Source: Spongilla lacustris (taxonomy: Eukaryota > Porifera > Demospongiae > Spongillida > Spongillidae). From it: a DNA stretch of 64,000 nt. The stretch covers positions 17,263,269-17,327,268 of the forward strand of contig OX442415.1 in NCBI GenBank assembly GCA_949361645.1. The letters are read 5' to 3'. Below are positions 51,735 to 63,683 of this stretch, in pieces (the stretch's first letter is position 1; every line of letters starts with the position of its first letter). The translations under genes were made by a program, and so were the position numbers. Below the pieces are notes generated by a model. That model had not been told where the DNA came from. It ran no database searches and saw nothing but the letters and a program-made list of their open reading frames with translations.

Positions 51735-51742
51735 TTTATATA
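51735..51742 (-). promoter_or_regulatory. TATA box of the DNase I-like gene
   Basis: TATATAAA on the minus strand lies about 63 bases upstream of the ATG; transcription would start near 51710, giving a leader of about 40 bases. Confidence 0.6.
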
Positions 51743-53027
51743 CGAAACGCGTGCCAGCAGGAAGTGTGTACTGCATACAAACAGTTTGTTATAACTTTGG
51801 GACAAAAATTTGGACAAGTTTTGAAAAAACAAATGATTATTGTTTAAAACTGTTTACTCACAGGTAGTGAAATTGCATGTGATAAATTGTGGTTTTGCTA
51901 TATACATGTGTATGGGCTTTTTAATTTTGTCCCAAACTTATAGGGAGAAACATTTCATTAATAGACTATAGGCGGTTGCATGCGGAATATATATGCAGCA
52001 AGAACCAATGCAAGTTTAAAATTAAAGTACTGAATTCGAACCAACCATGACTGAGCTCGAGAAATCAAAAGATGTCTCTTTATGCTTCCCTCATTGAATC
52101 CGAGAAAGATTAAAATTATAATTAACTGAACTCAAGTTTCTGCTCAGTACACAATACAAGCTGCAGTCTTATTTTTTGAACACAATTCAAATCCATGCAC
52201 ATGTAGCAGCTTGTACGTAGAACGTATTTCTGAATTACTGATGCCATTAGTAATTTATAATTATTGCATAATTATAGCTACGTGTTTATAATAATTTGCT
52301 TAAATTCATAATGGCATATATGTATATGCTTTCTGTAATCCCTTAATAACTTGTCAATTTTACTCATTGCGATTGATTGATACTTCGGAATCCTGCCAGC
52401 AATGTTCATCATTGCATGTAATATTGCACATGTACATGTAAATTCATGACACTTCAAATCCTACATAGGACCTACTAACGTAGGATCCCGACATGCATCA
52501 AATTGGGTGAATTACGTATACATTCATTTAGGGTTGCTTGCAATGTTTTTCCCTACCTATATATGATATTGGACATAAATGTATTGTTTGGCTGAGTATT
52601 TTGACTCAGCTATAAGGATAATGGTGTAATTAAGCAGTTCAAAAAAATTACATAATAGTTGTATGTCGGACATCAACTGCTAAATATAGTACTATAATAA
52701 GTATAATTATGTTTTCGGCGGTTTAACGCTCAAACAGCACATGCACCAGTCCAGCAGATATGATATTCATGTTCACAAACAGTTGATAAAAATGTGTACA
52801 ACACTGTACAATATGCATAGCAGTGTAGAGCACCGCATGTGATAAGGACACAAGTAATATAGAGAAACTGTTTTTTGGCAGAATAGCGTGTGGAGCTAGG
52901 CAATTTGCCGAGCTAATTGCTTAGGTTTATATAACACAGCTTCAAACCCAAAATGGGCATGCTGTATATCAATGGATATGTTTATATTTGGGTCTGGGTC
53001 TGGGTCGGGTGATGAAGCAAATAGATT
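51743..53027. other. Intergenic; second copy of the 3755 repeat
   Basis: The inverted copy of the repeat at 3755-3806 lies at 52453-52500 (CATGACACTTCAAATCCTAC, then AGGACCTACTAACGTAGGAT). No gene is supported. This is the 3' flank of the PDZ-C2-C2 gene. Confidence 0.5.
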
Positions 53028-56000
53028 TCAGGCAGCTACATGTACTTGCTTCTGGACCTCGAACCATTGTGAGAGTGCTCTGTTCTCCGTGAGGCCCAAG
53101 TGGTTCAGTTCTATCCTGGCCTCCACATAGCCCTTCCTAGAGAAGATGTGAGCACCTGGGACACTGATAAGTACCTGTCGGAGGGCAGGGGGGGGGGGGG
53201 GGGGGGGGGGGAGAAGTTGATGCACATGTGCTAAAGAGAACATGTTGTATGTACGTTGCGCTCGTCTACACATGCAGAGAGAGGCTTTGCTGATACTTTT
53301 ACCAATCCCCTCCTCTCCCACCCTTCACCTCCCCTCCCACCCCTCAACTTCCCCTCTCTCACCTCCAAGGAGAGGTTCTGTATATCTGTGCAGAACTGGA
53401 ATTCAATGTTTGGCTTGACCACACCCCTCTTGTAGCTGAGGGAGGACTTGTGCTTCATGAGGCACACCCCACTGCTGGTGTGCAGAAGTCTCATCTTCAC
53501 CTTGAAGTCTGAGTGGTAAAGAGTGATGGGTGAAGCCATGTACCTCTTCCCCAGGCCACTGTATATGCACCTCATCCCCAGGCCACCGTACATGCACCTC
53601 CTGCCCAGGCCAATCAGAGGGTACAAACATGTATACATTTTGTGTACATTACGCAGCTACATACATGTACACCCAGTACTAATATCTAAATAAATTATGA
53701 CATAACGGGTGTTGTTAACTATTATGTACAAAAACCACATGCACACATATTCTGCTCAGTTCGTTACACTGACACAAGTTCATACTCTTACATGTGTATT
53801 GCACACATGTACATACCCACACCACACTCAGCTGTCACGTGACCACACCCAGCTCTCACGAGACCACACCCAGTTCTCACCTGAGAACAACACCTTGGAG
53901 GACAACAGCATAATGTCTGTCAGGGTCACCAGCAGAGCTGGTGTCTGGGGTGAGTAGCTGAATGCCAGCTGTATGCTCCCCAGGGGGCAGCCCCTGTCCC
54001 TATCGTCTGCCTTCTTGGCTTCCACCGAGGGGTGGATGGAAGCATGAGAGCCACGCCTCCTCTGATCACTGCAACAAAGAAGCAGCACATGGACCATGAA
54101 GGGGTGACCTCCATGAGCTACACATATGACCATGAAGGGGTGACCTCCATGAGCTACACATATGACCATGAAAGGGTGACCTCCATGAGCTACTCATATG
54201 ACCATGAAGGGGTGACCTCCATGAGACCATGAAGGGGTGACTTCCATGAGACCATGAAGGGGTGACCTCTATGAGACCATGAAAGGGTGACCTCCATGAG
54301 ACCATGAAGGGGTGACTTCCATGAGACCATGAAGGGGTGACTTCCATGAGACCATGAAGGGGTGACCTCCATGAGACCATGAAGGGGTGACCTCCATGAG
54401 ACCATGAAGGGGTGACCTCCATGAGACCATGAAGGGGTGACCTCCATGAGACCATGAAGGGGTGACCTCCATGAGCTACACGTATGACCATGAAGGGTGA
54501 CCTCCATGAGCTACACGTATGACCATGAAGGGTGACCTCCATGAGCTACACGTATGAAGGGGTGACCCCCATGAGACCATGAAGGGGTGACCTCCATGAG
54601 CTACACATATGACCATGAAGGGGTGACCTCCATGAGCTACACATATGACCATGAAGGGGTGACCTCCATGAGCTACACATATGACCATGAAGGGGTGACT
54701 CATATGACCATGAAGGGGTGACCTCCATGAGCTACACATATGATTAGTACATGTATGCAAACCAAGTATATACATATTACATACATGTAACTCAACAAAT
54801 GTTGCACTGCATAGATACATGGTACATGTATCTAAGCACACACTAATGCTCATGGACACACACTAACACTCTTATAATATAGCCATGCACAATACTTATA
54901 TTATATTATAATTTCTACACATCACCATGGGAACACACGTACTGTGATGTAGTTGTTGGCTGCTCCTGGGTCAGCACGTTCTCAGTGGACTTGGACTTCT
55001 GCAGATCCCCAGGGTGCTGTCTGTTGTGCCCCTCCCCCTGACCCCTCCCACCCTTCCTAGTGAACAGGTTGGAGTACCAGGAGCGTCCCTTTGAGTGTGC
55101 AGCATCACCTGCCCCCACGAGCCACTGGGGAACGGAGGTGGGCGTGGCATCATCTTGGAGGGATGGAGGAGGGTTCTGGTTCCTGGGGCTGAGGGCTGTG
55201 AGGCTGGACCTCCGGCCGTGGTGCCTCCTACCCACCTGGGTGGCCTTCTCCCTCCGCGGGGGCTTGGAGAGGAACGAGAGGGTCGGTTTTGTGCCACCCC
55301 CACCCCCTCCTCCTCCTTCTCTGCCGCTGGTAATGTTCACTAGGTGGAGTTGCGCCTCATTACCTGTGCACTGGGCACCGCCCCCATCACGTGATGGTGC
55401 CACGCCCACCGTGTGATGGGAGGCGGTGCTCTCCTCCCCGCTGGAGGCCAGGATGTCGTTGAGGCTGCGGGACCTGTGCTTGGAGTGGAAGTTCACGGGC
55501 CTGGGGGAGTGGGAGGGTCGCCTCATCTCTGTCCCCTGCGAGGGGGGAGGCACGGGCAGTCCAATGGTCTGCCTCTGGGGAAGGCCAAAGCACTTGGCAA
55601 CACCACCACCATCGCCATCACTGGACAGGTAGTCCCTGCTTGATATTGATTGGCTGGCGGGGGGATGGGGCTGCGATGTAGCACCACTGGTGCTGCTGTG
55701 TGTCTCCTGTGGTGTGTGGGGCTTTTCCAGTGATGGTAATGGGTGTGGCTTTCCCTTCCCAGCCTGCCTTCCCTCGGCCCATGTCCGGTCAAACATGATG
55801 GTGGTGGAGGCCCCAGCTTGCTGGTCGATAGAGGTGGCTTGCTTTGTCACTATGATGACATTATTGGGCACGAAGGATGATGGGCCTGGGGCTGAGGAAA
55901 ATGATGGACGCATGCCACCCTGAGATAGGACTGGGGCTGAGGATGGATGTAGGCCATCTTGAGATGGGCCTGGGGAAGATGATGGGTGTATGCCACCCAG

Positions 56001-57280
56001 TGATAGGACTGGGGCTGAGGATAGATGTAAGCCAGCATGAGATGGGCCTGGGGCTGAGGGTGGATGCTTGCCAGTGTGAGTTGGGCCTGGGGCTGAGGAC
56101 AGATGTATGCCAGCATGAGATGGGACTGGGTTACATGTAGGTGATGACATCATCCTAGTGTTAGCCGGACCTCCTAGGTGGTAGTGGGTTGGATGTACCA
56201 CATCGCCAGCAGAGGTGGCCCCACCTCTATTGGGTGGCTCACCAGTTGGGAGGTGCTCACTAGCTGCAGGGGTGGACTCATTCCACTGCCCTGTGTCCAG
56301 CAGACACACCTCCACGTCCTCGTGGTTGATGTTGCCATGGTTATCCTGGAGGCCCCTCCCACCAGCACTGGTGTCCAGATCGCTGCAGTCGCCAGTCCCC
56401 ACACTGATGGAGAGTTGTTCTCTCAATGTAGGTCTGGGTACCTGAGAGTCAACTGGCCCAGCAGTGATATCGTAGGTGGTGGGCGGGGGGTGGAGCTGTT
56501 GTTGCGACTGAGAGAGCTCCCTGCGCAGGGTGCTGATGATGGAGGCAAGCTTCTCAAGGCCACAAGTCTCCTGATCCTCCTCCCCCTCCCCAAATGACTG
56601 AACAGGAGGTGAGGAGTCTGACTGTGGCTGGGTGTGCATTGATGGGATCTGTAGTTTGGAAGGTTGCACTTCTTGGAGTGGGGACAGAGACCGTGTCGAT
56701 GACTGGGACAAGGTAGACTGGGGCTGGGGTATGGAAGACTGGGGCTGGGACTGGGATATGGAAGACTGGAACATGGTAGACTGGGGCTGGGATATGGAAG
56801 ATTGGGACACGGTAGAATGGGGCTGGGACATGGTACACTGGGGCTGGGGCTGGGACATGGTAGACTGGGGCTGGGATATGGAAGACTGGGACACAGTAGA
56901 CTGGGGATGTAGCTCTAAAAGGGACTTCTTTTTCATCCTCTTCATCATGGTTGCAAACATGACCTTCATTCCATCGGTATCGGACTCCTTTGCAGTGGGC
57001 AGGGAACCCTTCCGTTCCACCTGGGGTGGGGGTGTGACCACGCACATGTCAGCGGTGGAGACAGCCTTCTTGAAGAGAGACTTGAGCGCACGTCGCTGCC
57101 CGGTCCCCAGGTCCTTCTGCCCGGTCCCCAGGTCCTTCTGCTTCTCCGTGTATCTAGACTTGCCATGGTTGAAGGGATCCTCAAGGAGAGGAAGGTTTGG
57201 GTCTGGGGAGCAGATGGTGTACCAGGAAGCGTCCCCGTTCAGAGAGACCGTGTCCTTGTCCATCACCTTGAGCAACACCT

Positions 57281-57313
<33 letters not shown>

Positions 57314-60300
57314 TGAGGGGGTGTTATGTGGGGGTGTTAACTTATGTTACATTGATGTACATGTATGTGGGGATTATAGTGCTGATACAGCACCTGTATT
57401 GGTGCTTCGATGTGATGATATCATAAGGTACATGTACGTGCGTCTTCAGTTCCAGCAGAGGTACATGTACATATATAAATGTATTGAAATGTGTACAAAT
57501 CAGCACATACATCATGTAAGTACATGTAAGTACGGCTGTACATTTAATTCTGTACAACGTTCAGTGTGCTAAACAACATTACTCTCAGATATGACTGGAT
57601 ATCTCCAGGGCCACTTTCTCCCCCCAAGCACCCTTATCATAGACATACACAACACACATGGTGAACAGCACATCATCGCTGCATGAAACAATAGCCATCT
57701 CTCTGATGCATGCAATTTACATATCACGTGTTGTTGCAATGTTGTTGCTTATAATGATTACGGTTCATCGATCTTAACACATTCATCCTTTCTTTTATTT
57801 TATCATTCTACAACTACTCTATATAATGCACATTCAATACATATGGGGCAAACAGTTTGTTGCACACATATACATATACATGTACATGTGGGTATCACAA
57901 CTACACACCATGTTAACTGCACATCTCATGCCATGCATGGGGGGGGGGGGGGGGGGAGAGGAGGGGGTATAATAATTGTACATGTACATGTTCCAGCCTT
58001 GACATGCAGCGTGTGGTTCAAAGGTTTTAGGTACAAGGTCTATTGTACATGTAGTTAACTACCATGTTGCCATGTTTGTCATACCAGATAGCTGAGGTGT
58101 GGGGAAGGACAGTAACCTTCATACACCCACCCTTTTATCCTACCTTAATTAGGATAACACATCAATGGCCATGTACAATGTACATGTACATGCATCCTTC
58201 TTCACAGAAGCCATAAAAGTCTAAGGCCAACATAATAATAATAATTGTATTGGTAGGCCCTCACACTAAGGGCTTCCTCCACATGGACTCATTGTAACAA
58301 CCGAAAAGTCGAACACTTCTACTAAGGCCACACGCCTGAACACTTCTACTAAGGCCACACCCCTCACCTCTCCCCTGAAGGTGCTCTTGCTCTCTATGGA
58401 CTCCCACAGCGTCACTCTCAGAGCCACCACCGCCAACTGCACAGAGAGACAACCAAGCAATCCCATAACTGACCACACCCCATAACGGACCACACCCCAT
58501 AACGGACCACACCCCCATAACGGACTACACCCCATTTGCTATAGGGGGTATTGCACCTACCTCAGTGGGCAATAAATAGAACAGAGCTGGAGAGCCGTGT
58601 AGCTTGGTAAACTTGATCTCCTGTGACCTGCAGGGTGTGAAGAGAACACCAGTGTGCTAATACTGCACTATACACCAGTGTGCTAATACTGCACTGTACA
58701 CCAGTGTGCTAATACTGCACTGTACACCAGTGTGCTAATACTGCACTGTACACCAGTGTGCTAATACTGCACTGTACACCAGTGTGCTAATACTGCACTG
58801 TACACCAGTGTGCTAATACTGCACTATACACCAGTGTGCTAATACTGCACTGTACACCAGTGTGCTAATACTGCACTGTACACCAGTGTGCTAATACTGC
58901 ACTATACACCAGTGTGCTAATACTGCACTGTACACCAGTGTGCTAATACTGCACTGTACACCAGTGTGCTAATACTACACTATACACCAGTGTGCTAATA
59001 CTGCACTGTACACCAGTGTGCTAATACTGCACTGTACACCAGTGTGCTAATACTGCACTGTACACCAGTGTGCTAATACTGCACTGTACACCAGTGTGCT
59101 AATACTGCACTGTATACCAGTGTGCTAATACTGCACTGTACACCAGTGTGCTAATACTGCACTGTACACCAGTGTGCTAATACTGCACTGTACACCAGTG
59201 TGCTAATACTGCACTGTACACCAGTGTGCTAATACTGCACTATACACCAGTGTGCTAATACTGCACTGTACACCAGTGTGCTAATACTGCACTATACACC
59301 AGTGTGCTAATACTGCACTGTACACCAGTGTGCTAATACTGCACTGTACACCAGTGTCGCCCACTTGTACATGTACATGTACAAGCAGTGGGTACAGAAG
59401 ACAATGTATACCATATTTCTGTGTGTACATGTACATCAGTACTTGTACATGTATCCATCCAGCCATCACAAGTAGAGGCTCATCCCCAACCCACTACCAC
59501 CTCCACCACTACCACTGCACTAGTACACGCACACGTGCTCGTACATGTACTACTGATGGGTGGTACCTTTGGTCAGGGACCATCTGCACACTGACAAAGA
59601 TGGCCGCCTCGTCGTGGTCCTTGAGGGACTGGGCCTTCACCTGGATCAGCCCCACCCCCAACTTTTCCTCGACACGATTGTACTGAATGGACAGCTGGAG
59701 TGATGAGGGGAGTGATGAAGGGGAGGGAGGAGAGGGAGGGGGAGGGATGAGGTACATGTGCACAAGTGAGGATGCTTACATGTAGCTATTCTAGAGGTTA
59801 GCTTACGAGGTTGTGACACTCAAGCCCTTCATGCACTTCCTCCTCTCACACACCTTCCATCCTCCCCCTCCACACATCCAACCATCCTCTCCACAGTGAC
59901 ACCCTCCTCCCCCTACACACCCTCCCCCTCCTCCCCCCCAACAGCTCACCTTGATCATGCCGCTGGGAAGGCTGGCGAAGAAGCCCTCCAACTGCTCCTC
60001 CCCCTGGGCAGTGGACTCTCTCCTGCTGCTGCTGTTGGAGGTGTCGCTGTCAACCTCCTCCGGCCGCACCTCCTTGTTCCCCACGAAGACAGAGAGCCTA
60101 CCCTTCAGGGAGGAGTGGGTGGAGGAGGAGGAAGAGTGGGTGGAGGTGGAGTGGCCACTCATCCTCAGCTGATGGTGAGGGAGATGTTGTGAGTGGGAAG
60201 GTGAGGGGAGGAGGAGATGAGTCTTGCTGGTGTCATCCAGTATCACATCACCCATGTCCATGTTATGGTGCATAATGCACATCACTACATGTGAGGTGTT

Positions 60301-62351
60301 CACGGGGGAAGGGGGGGGGGGGGAGCATACCTGGAAGGTGTTGGTACTTTCAGGCCTCAGCCTCAGAACACTGTGGCAGGTTATAAGACAGGGAGAGTGT
60401 GAAAACACACAAACAAAAGTAGATTCTTAAACATTAGCAGGTGGTGTGGTATCCAAGGTGATGATATTCAAAAGGGAGTCTCATGGCAGATTATAAATTA
60501 ACTGCATTAACCCCAGGAAGTAACATAAATGCATATACCAATATTCAATGAAACAGGACTTCCACCACCCCTGACCTGTGTGGACCTGTCATTTCCTTCT
60601 TCCCAGGCCTCACCATGGTCCCTCCCTCCTCCCCAGTCCTCTTGCCTCACCATGGTTTCCTGACCACTATCTCCACCACCTCCACCTGTGTGGTGTTGAT
60701 GAGCCAGAGGACACGCTCAAAGCTGAGACCATCCAGCCTAGTGCCGCACCACTCTGTCACCAGCATGCCTGTGGGAGGAGGGAGGGAGGGGCAGGGGGAG
60801 GGAGGGGCAGGGGGAGGGAGGGAGGGAGAGAGAGGGAGGGAGAAGGAGGAGGGAGGGAGAGGGAGAGGGAGGGAGGGAGAGGGAGGAGGGGAGGGAGGGA
60901 GGGAGGGAGAGAAAGGGAGGGAGGGAGGAGGGAGGGAGAGGGAGGAGGGAGGAGGGAGGAGGGAGGGAGAGGGAGGAGGGAGGAGGGAGGGAGAGGGAGG
61001 AGGGAGGGAGAGGGAGGAGGGAGGGAGAGGGAGGAGGGAGGGAGAGGGAGGAGGGAGGGAGAGGGAGGAGGGAGGAGGGAGGAGGGAGGGAGAGGAGAAG
61101 CATGAGAGAAAACATGGAGAGCATTGTCACTGCTGTATTCTGCTGAATGCCATCCTGTGTGCGCTAACATCTGCACATGTCTGCACTATTTCCTTATCAG
61201 GATGATTAGGTGGGATATCATTTTGGCTAATCTGAAAATCCAGAATTAGGTGATATACAGCATAATTGAAAATGGGCCAATTGGGGCCATGGAGCCCAAT
61301 GGGACCTGGGGCTAATAGGGCCTACACGTACATGTAACTAAGGAAACGTATATTCGTTTTTTAAATTGAACACATGGATCGGTCGAATTTTTTCCAGTGA
61401 ACCCGCCCGCCCCCGCCGTGCCCTCACCTTCTCTCACGGTGTGGGCGCACTCGCTGTCGGGGAGCACGCTCGTCACAACAGCGTGCAGACCCCGGCACCT
61501 CTCGCAGTTCACTCCTCCGACGATCTTGAGACCGATGCCCGCGTCTGCATGTGGCGTGGGCGTGGCGTATTAGATACAATTGGTACAATTAAGCACATGT
61601 ACATGTAGTGTTAGATGGAGTAAACTCTACGCGGCGCGGGGACGCCTGTACCAACTATATAGCTGCTTAGGACATATATCAAACGTAATGGCGTGCTTAC
61701 CGCTGCACCGTTGCTGATTTATGCGGAGGAGGAAGGTCATCTGTTGCGGGGGGATACATGTAAGGCTCTCTGATGACCAGGCCTGCCCGAGGAGGTCCAT
61801 GTGACGAGCGTTCGCCTACGAATGGAAGTTTTAAAAAATACAAAGATGACATGCGATTAAATAGCTGTACTGTGTCACCCCGGCCCTTCAGTCAAAGTTC
61901 AATAGGCAACGCATCCTGGATATTATCTGCGCCGTTGGGCGGACACATGTCGTGGGGTTGGGACTAGGTACTGACTGCAAGCTTTAATTAATACGCTTTA
62001 ATTTGTTGGCAGCAATAAATAGTGAGGTAGGTGCATGCATATATTGATAATGACATGTATATCGATCGTAAAGACCAAGCGAAGTACGTTTTTATTTATC
62101 CCCAAACTCCTAATGCACTACTAGCACTTTGTAGCTGCTGAGCTTACTGCGTTGTCGTTGAATTCTGGAGGCGGCTCTATGGCAGCTGCATTTGCGTAGA
62201 GATCCAGTATGTCGCTTATCTCATCTTGCAGCTTGGGGGGTAATGCGGCCGCAGCCAGACATTGCAGGGGCAACGGGTTGTAAAAGAGTGGCGGAGGAAG
62301 GGGTAGTATGTCATCTTGATCCGAAGGAAGGCATTCGTTTGCGAAATCCAT
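53028..62351 (-). CDS. PDZ-C2-C2 scaffold of RIM/Piccolo/Fife type (13 exons)
   Basis: Exons 62351-62148, 61815-61701, 61544-61428, 60768-60651, 60370-60331, 60168-59950, 59694-59567, 58627-58561, 58436-58368, 57278-54943, 54068-53881, 53508-53363 and 53174-53028 all have GT-AG borders and matching phase, giving 1297 residues. A proline-rich acidic N-terminus (1-68) precedes a PDZ domain (about 94-184: GIGLKIVGG, REGMLVTEWCGTRLDGLSF). Then come a serine-rich stretch, a first C2 domain (about 272-385), a linker of about 780 residues rich in Ser, Pro and Gln, and a C-terminal C2 domain (about 1165-1297). Loop aspartates needed for calcium are largely missing in both C2 domains, as in RIM. The TEW(C/N)G block of the PDZ is RIM-like. 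RIM's N-terminal Rab-binding zinc finger is absent. RIM proteins tether secretory vesicles and calcium channels. Architecture is firm; orthology is inferred. Confidence 0.75.
53188..53211. repeat. Poly(G) tract beside the last splice acceptor
   Basis: On the gene's strand this is a C24 run ending 11 bases before the AG of the last exon's acceptor, so it forms part of its polypyrimidine tract. Confidence 0.9.
54085..54755. repeat. Minisatellite, 25/36-bp units, in intron 10
   Basis: GACCATGAAGGGGTGACCTC followed by CATGA, alternately with GCTACACATAT, repeats about 24 times between exons 10 and 11 of the PDZ-C2-C2 gene. Confidence 0.95.
56690..56905 (-). repeat. Coding minisatellite in the C2-C2 linker
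   Basis: Imperfect 21-24-base repeats on the minus strand encode a run of SQPQST, SQPQ and SQSSI units. It stays in frame, so copy-number changes would alter linker length without breaking the protein. Confidence 0.8.
57281..57310. repeat. Poly(G) tract forming the exon 10 acceptor
   Basis: On the gene's strand it is C30 followed directly by AG and exon 10, so the homopolymer is the entire polypyrimidine tract. Confidence 0.95.
57939..57956. repeat. Poly(G) tract in intron 9
   Basis: G18 within the PDZ-C2-C2 gene, far from splice sites. Confidence 0.9.
58645..59358. repeat. 26-bp minisatellite, about 27 copies, in intron 7
   Basis: The unit contains ACACCAGTGTGCTAATACTG followed by CACTGT or CACTAT. 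It fills most of intron 7 of the PDZ-C2-C2 gene and starts about 20 bases before exon 8. Confidence 0.97.
60775..61098. repeat. Purine tract (GGGA/GGAGGGA)n
   Basis: About 320 bases of nearly pure G and A on the plus strand. On the gene's strand it is pyrimidine-only and leads into the acceptor of exon 4. Confidence 0.97.
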
Positions 62352-62454
62352 TTTCTCAGAAATTTTCCCACGTCGAGTCCCTTTTATTTTAAGTAAAAAA
62401 TATTAAATATTTCGATCGCATGACGTAATCATATAATTCGAGCTATAGCTAGCC
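62352..62454. promoter_or_regulatory. Divergent promoter between the PDZ-C2-C2 and SDH genes
   Basis: Only 103 bases separate the two start codons. The interval holds a CRE/ATF-like site (TGACGTAA, 62421-62428), a GATCGAT-type palindromic stretch and no good TATA box. Leaders on both sides must be very short or overlap. Confidence 0.65.
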
Positions 62455-62603
62455 ATGGCCATGAACCGCGTGCTTGTTCTTGGCTCGGGGTACGTTTGCG
62501 GGCCTCTGGTGGAGTATTTGACGAGAGAAGCAAGAGTTGCTGTAACTATCGGTGAGCTTTATTTGGGAGTTGCTAAGCTTTTATGACTTCATTAGCTAGG
62601 TCC

Positions 62604-62672
<69 letters not shown>

Positions 62673-63469
62673 CATATGTGTGCGTTCGCGTGTGCATGTG
62701 CACGCGCGTGCATGTGCGGCGTGCAGCTTGTGTATATTGCCTTGAGGCAGAGCGATGTTTACTTGTAGCGAAAGGCTTCATACCCTGTCACGTGCGGGTG
62801 AATCGCATGCTTGTGATACGACCCACCACTTGTGTGTTTATTCTCTCATTATGGTGTACTAGGCCTACATGAGGGGATGAGAGGTCATGAAAGGTCAGAG
62901 GCAGGTTGCTAGGGCGTGAAAATGGATGCTGTAGAGTGGGTTGGGGTGATGGCTGATATATTGAGCTGTGCAGGTCTGCTATCAGTGCTATGTGTAGGTC
63001 TGTTATGTAGGTCTGCTATGTAGGTTTCCCGGGGCAGCACTGCACATGTCACTGACGTTGTATGGAGAGCATTATACATATCAGTGTGGTGGTGGTACTG
63101 GTGATGTGTGTGTACACAGACATCTGCCCACTGCTCTGTGCCATAATAGTAGTGAATAGCAACATGGTTATAATCTCTGCCACCTTCACCACACTCACCT
63201 CACAACTCTGTCATCCATAAAATCTTGCATGTGTGTAGCATATACAGTGTAGCCTTGTTAATTGGTTGAAGAATGATCATTGGTGTACATTGATGGCATT
63301 CTCCCCCTCAAAAAGCCTCCAATGTGCTGGAGCAGACCTACAAACTGACCACAACATATCCCAACACTTCTGCAATCTCATTGGACGTCAAGGACCACTC
63401 AAGTCTGGAGCGACTGGTGTCCAACCATGACCTCGTCATCAGGTTTGCCTGTCTGCACGTAGTTTGTGT

Positions 63470-63541
<72 letters not shown>

Positions 63542-63683
63542 CCTTTGGCTGGTGGTGATCTTCTTTGTGGGGTGGGGGTGTGGCAGCTTTGTTCCCTACC
63601 AGCTCCACCCCCTGGTGGCCCAGCAGTGCATAACACACAAGGTGAACATGCTCACATCCAGTTATGTGTCGCCACAACTACAG
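62455..63683 (+). CDS. Saccharopine dehydrogenase, 5' exons (gene continues past the window)
   Basis: Exons 62455-62551, 63316-63442 and 63587-63683 join in phase to 107 residues; the last ends at a GTGAGT donor, and later exons are beyond the window or not visible. The protein opens directly with the NAD(P)-binding fold: [18 protein letters not shown], then [41 protein letters not shown] and [12 protein letters not shown]. These blocks match the saccharopine dehydrogenase half of animal AASS and yeast Lys9. The enzyme oxidises saccharopine to glutamate and aminoadipate semialdehyde in lysine breakdown (or the reverse in fungal synthesis). An ATG at the domain boundary and an adjacent divergent promoter argue for a single-function gene. 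Confidence 0.85.
62605..62672. repeat. (GT)n microsatellite in SDH intron 1
   Basis: More than 30 GT units with a TTT interruption, about 55 bases after the first donor. Confidence 0.95.
63465..63537. repeat. (GT)n microsatellite in SDH intron 2
   Basis: About 35 GT units filling much of the 144-base intron between exons 2 and 3. Confidence 0.95.

Noticed and set aside
54066..54859. Frames of up to 158 residues with a repeated SWRSPLHG motif
   Set aside because: They translate the 25/36-bp minisatellite within intron 10.
56632..57426. 264-residue Trp/Asp-rich plus-strand frame
   Set aside because: It is the antisense shadow of the coding minisatellite in exon 10 of the PDZ-C2-C2 gene.
60578..61205. 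Gly/Arg/Glu-rich and Ser/Pro/Leu-rich frames up to 196 residues
   Set aside because: They come from the purine tract in an intron of the PDZ-C2-C2 gene.
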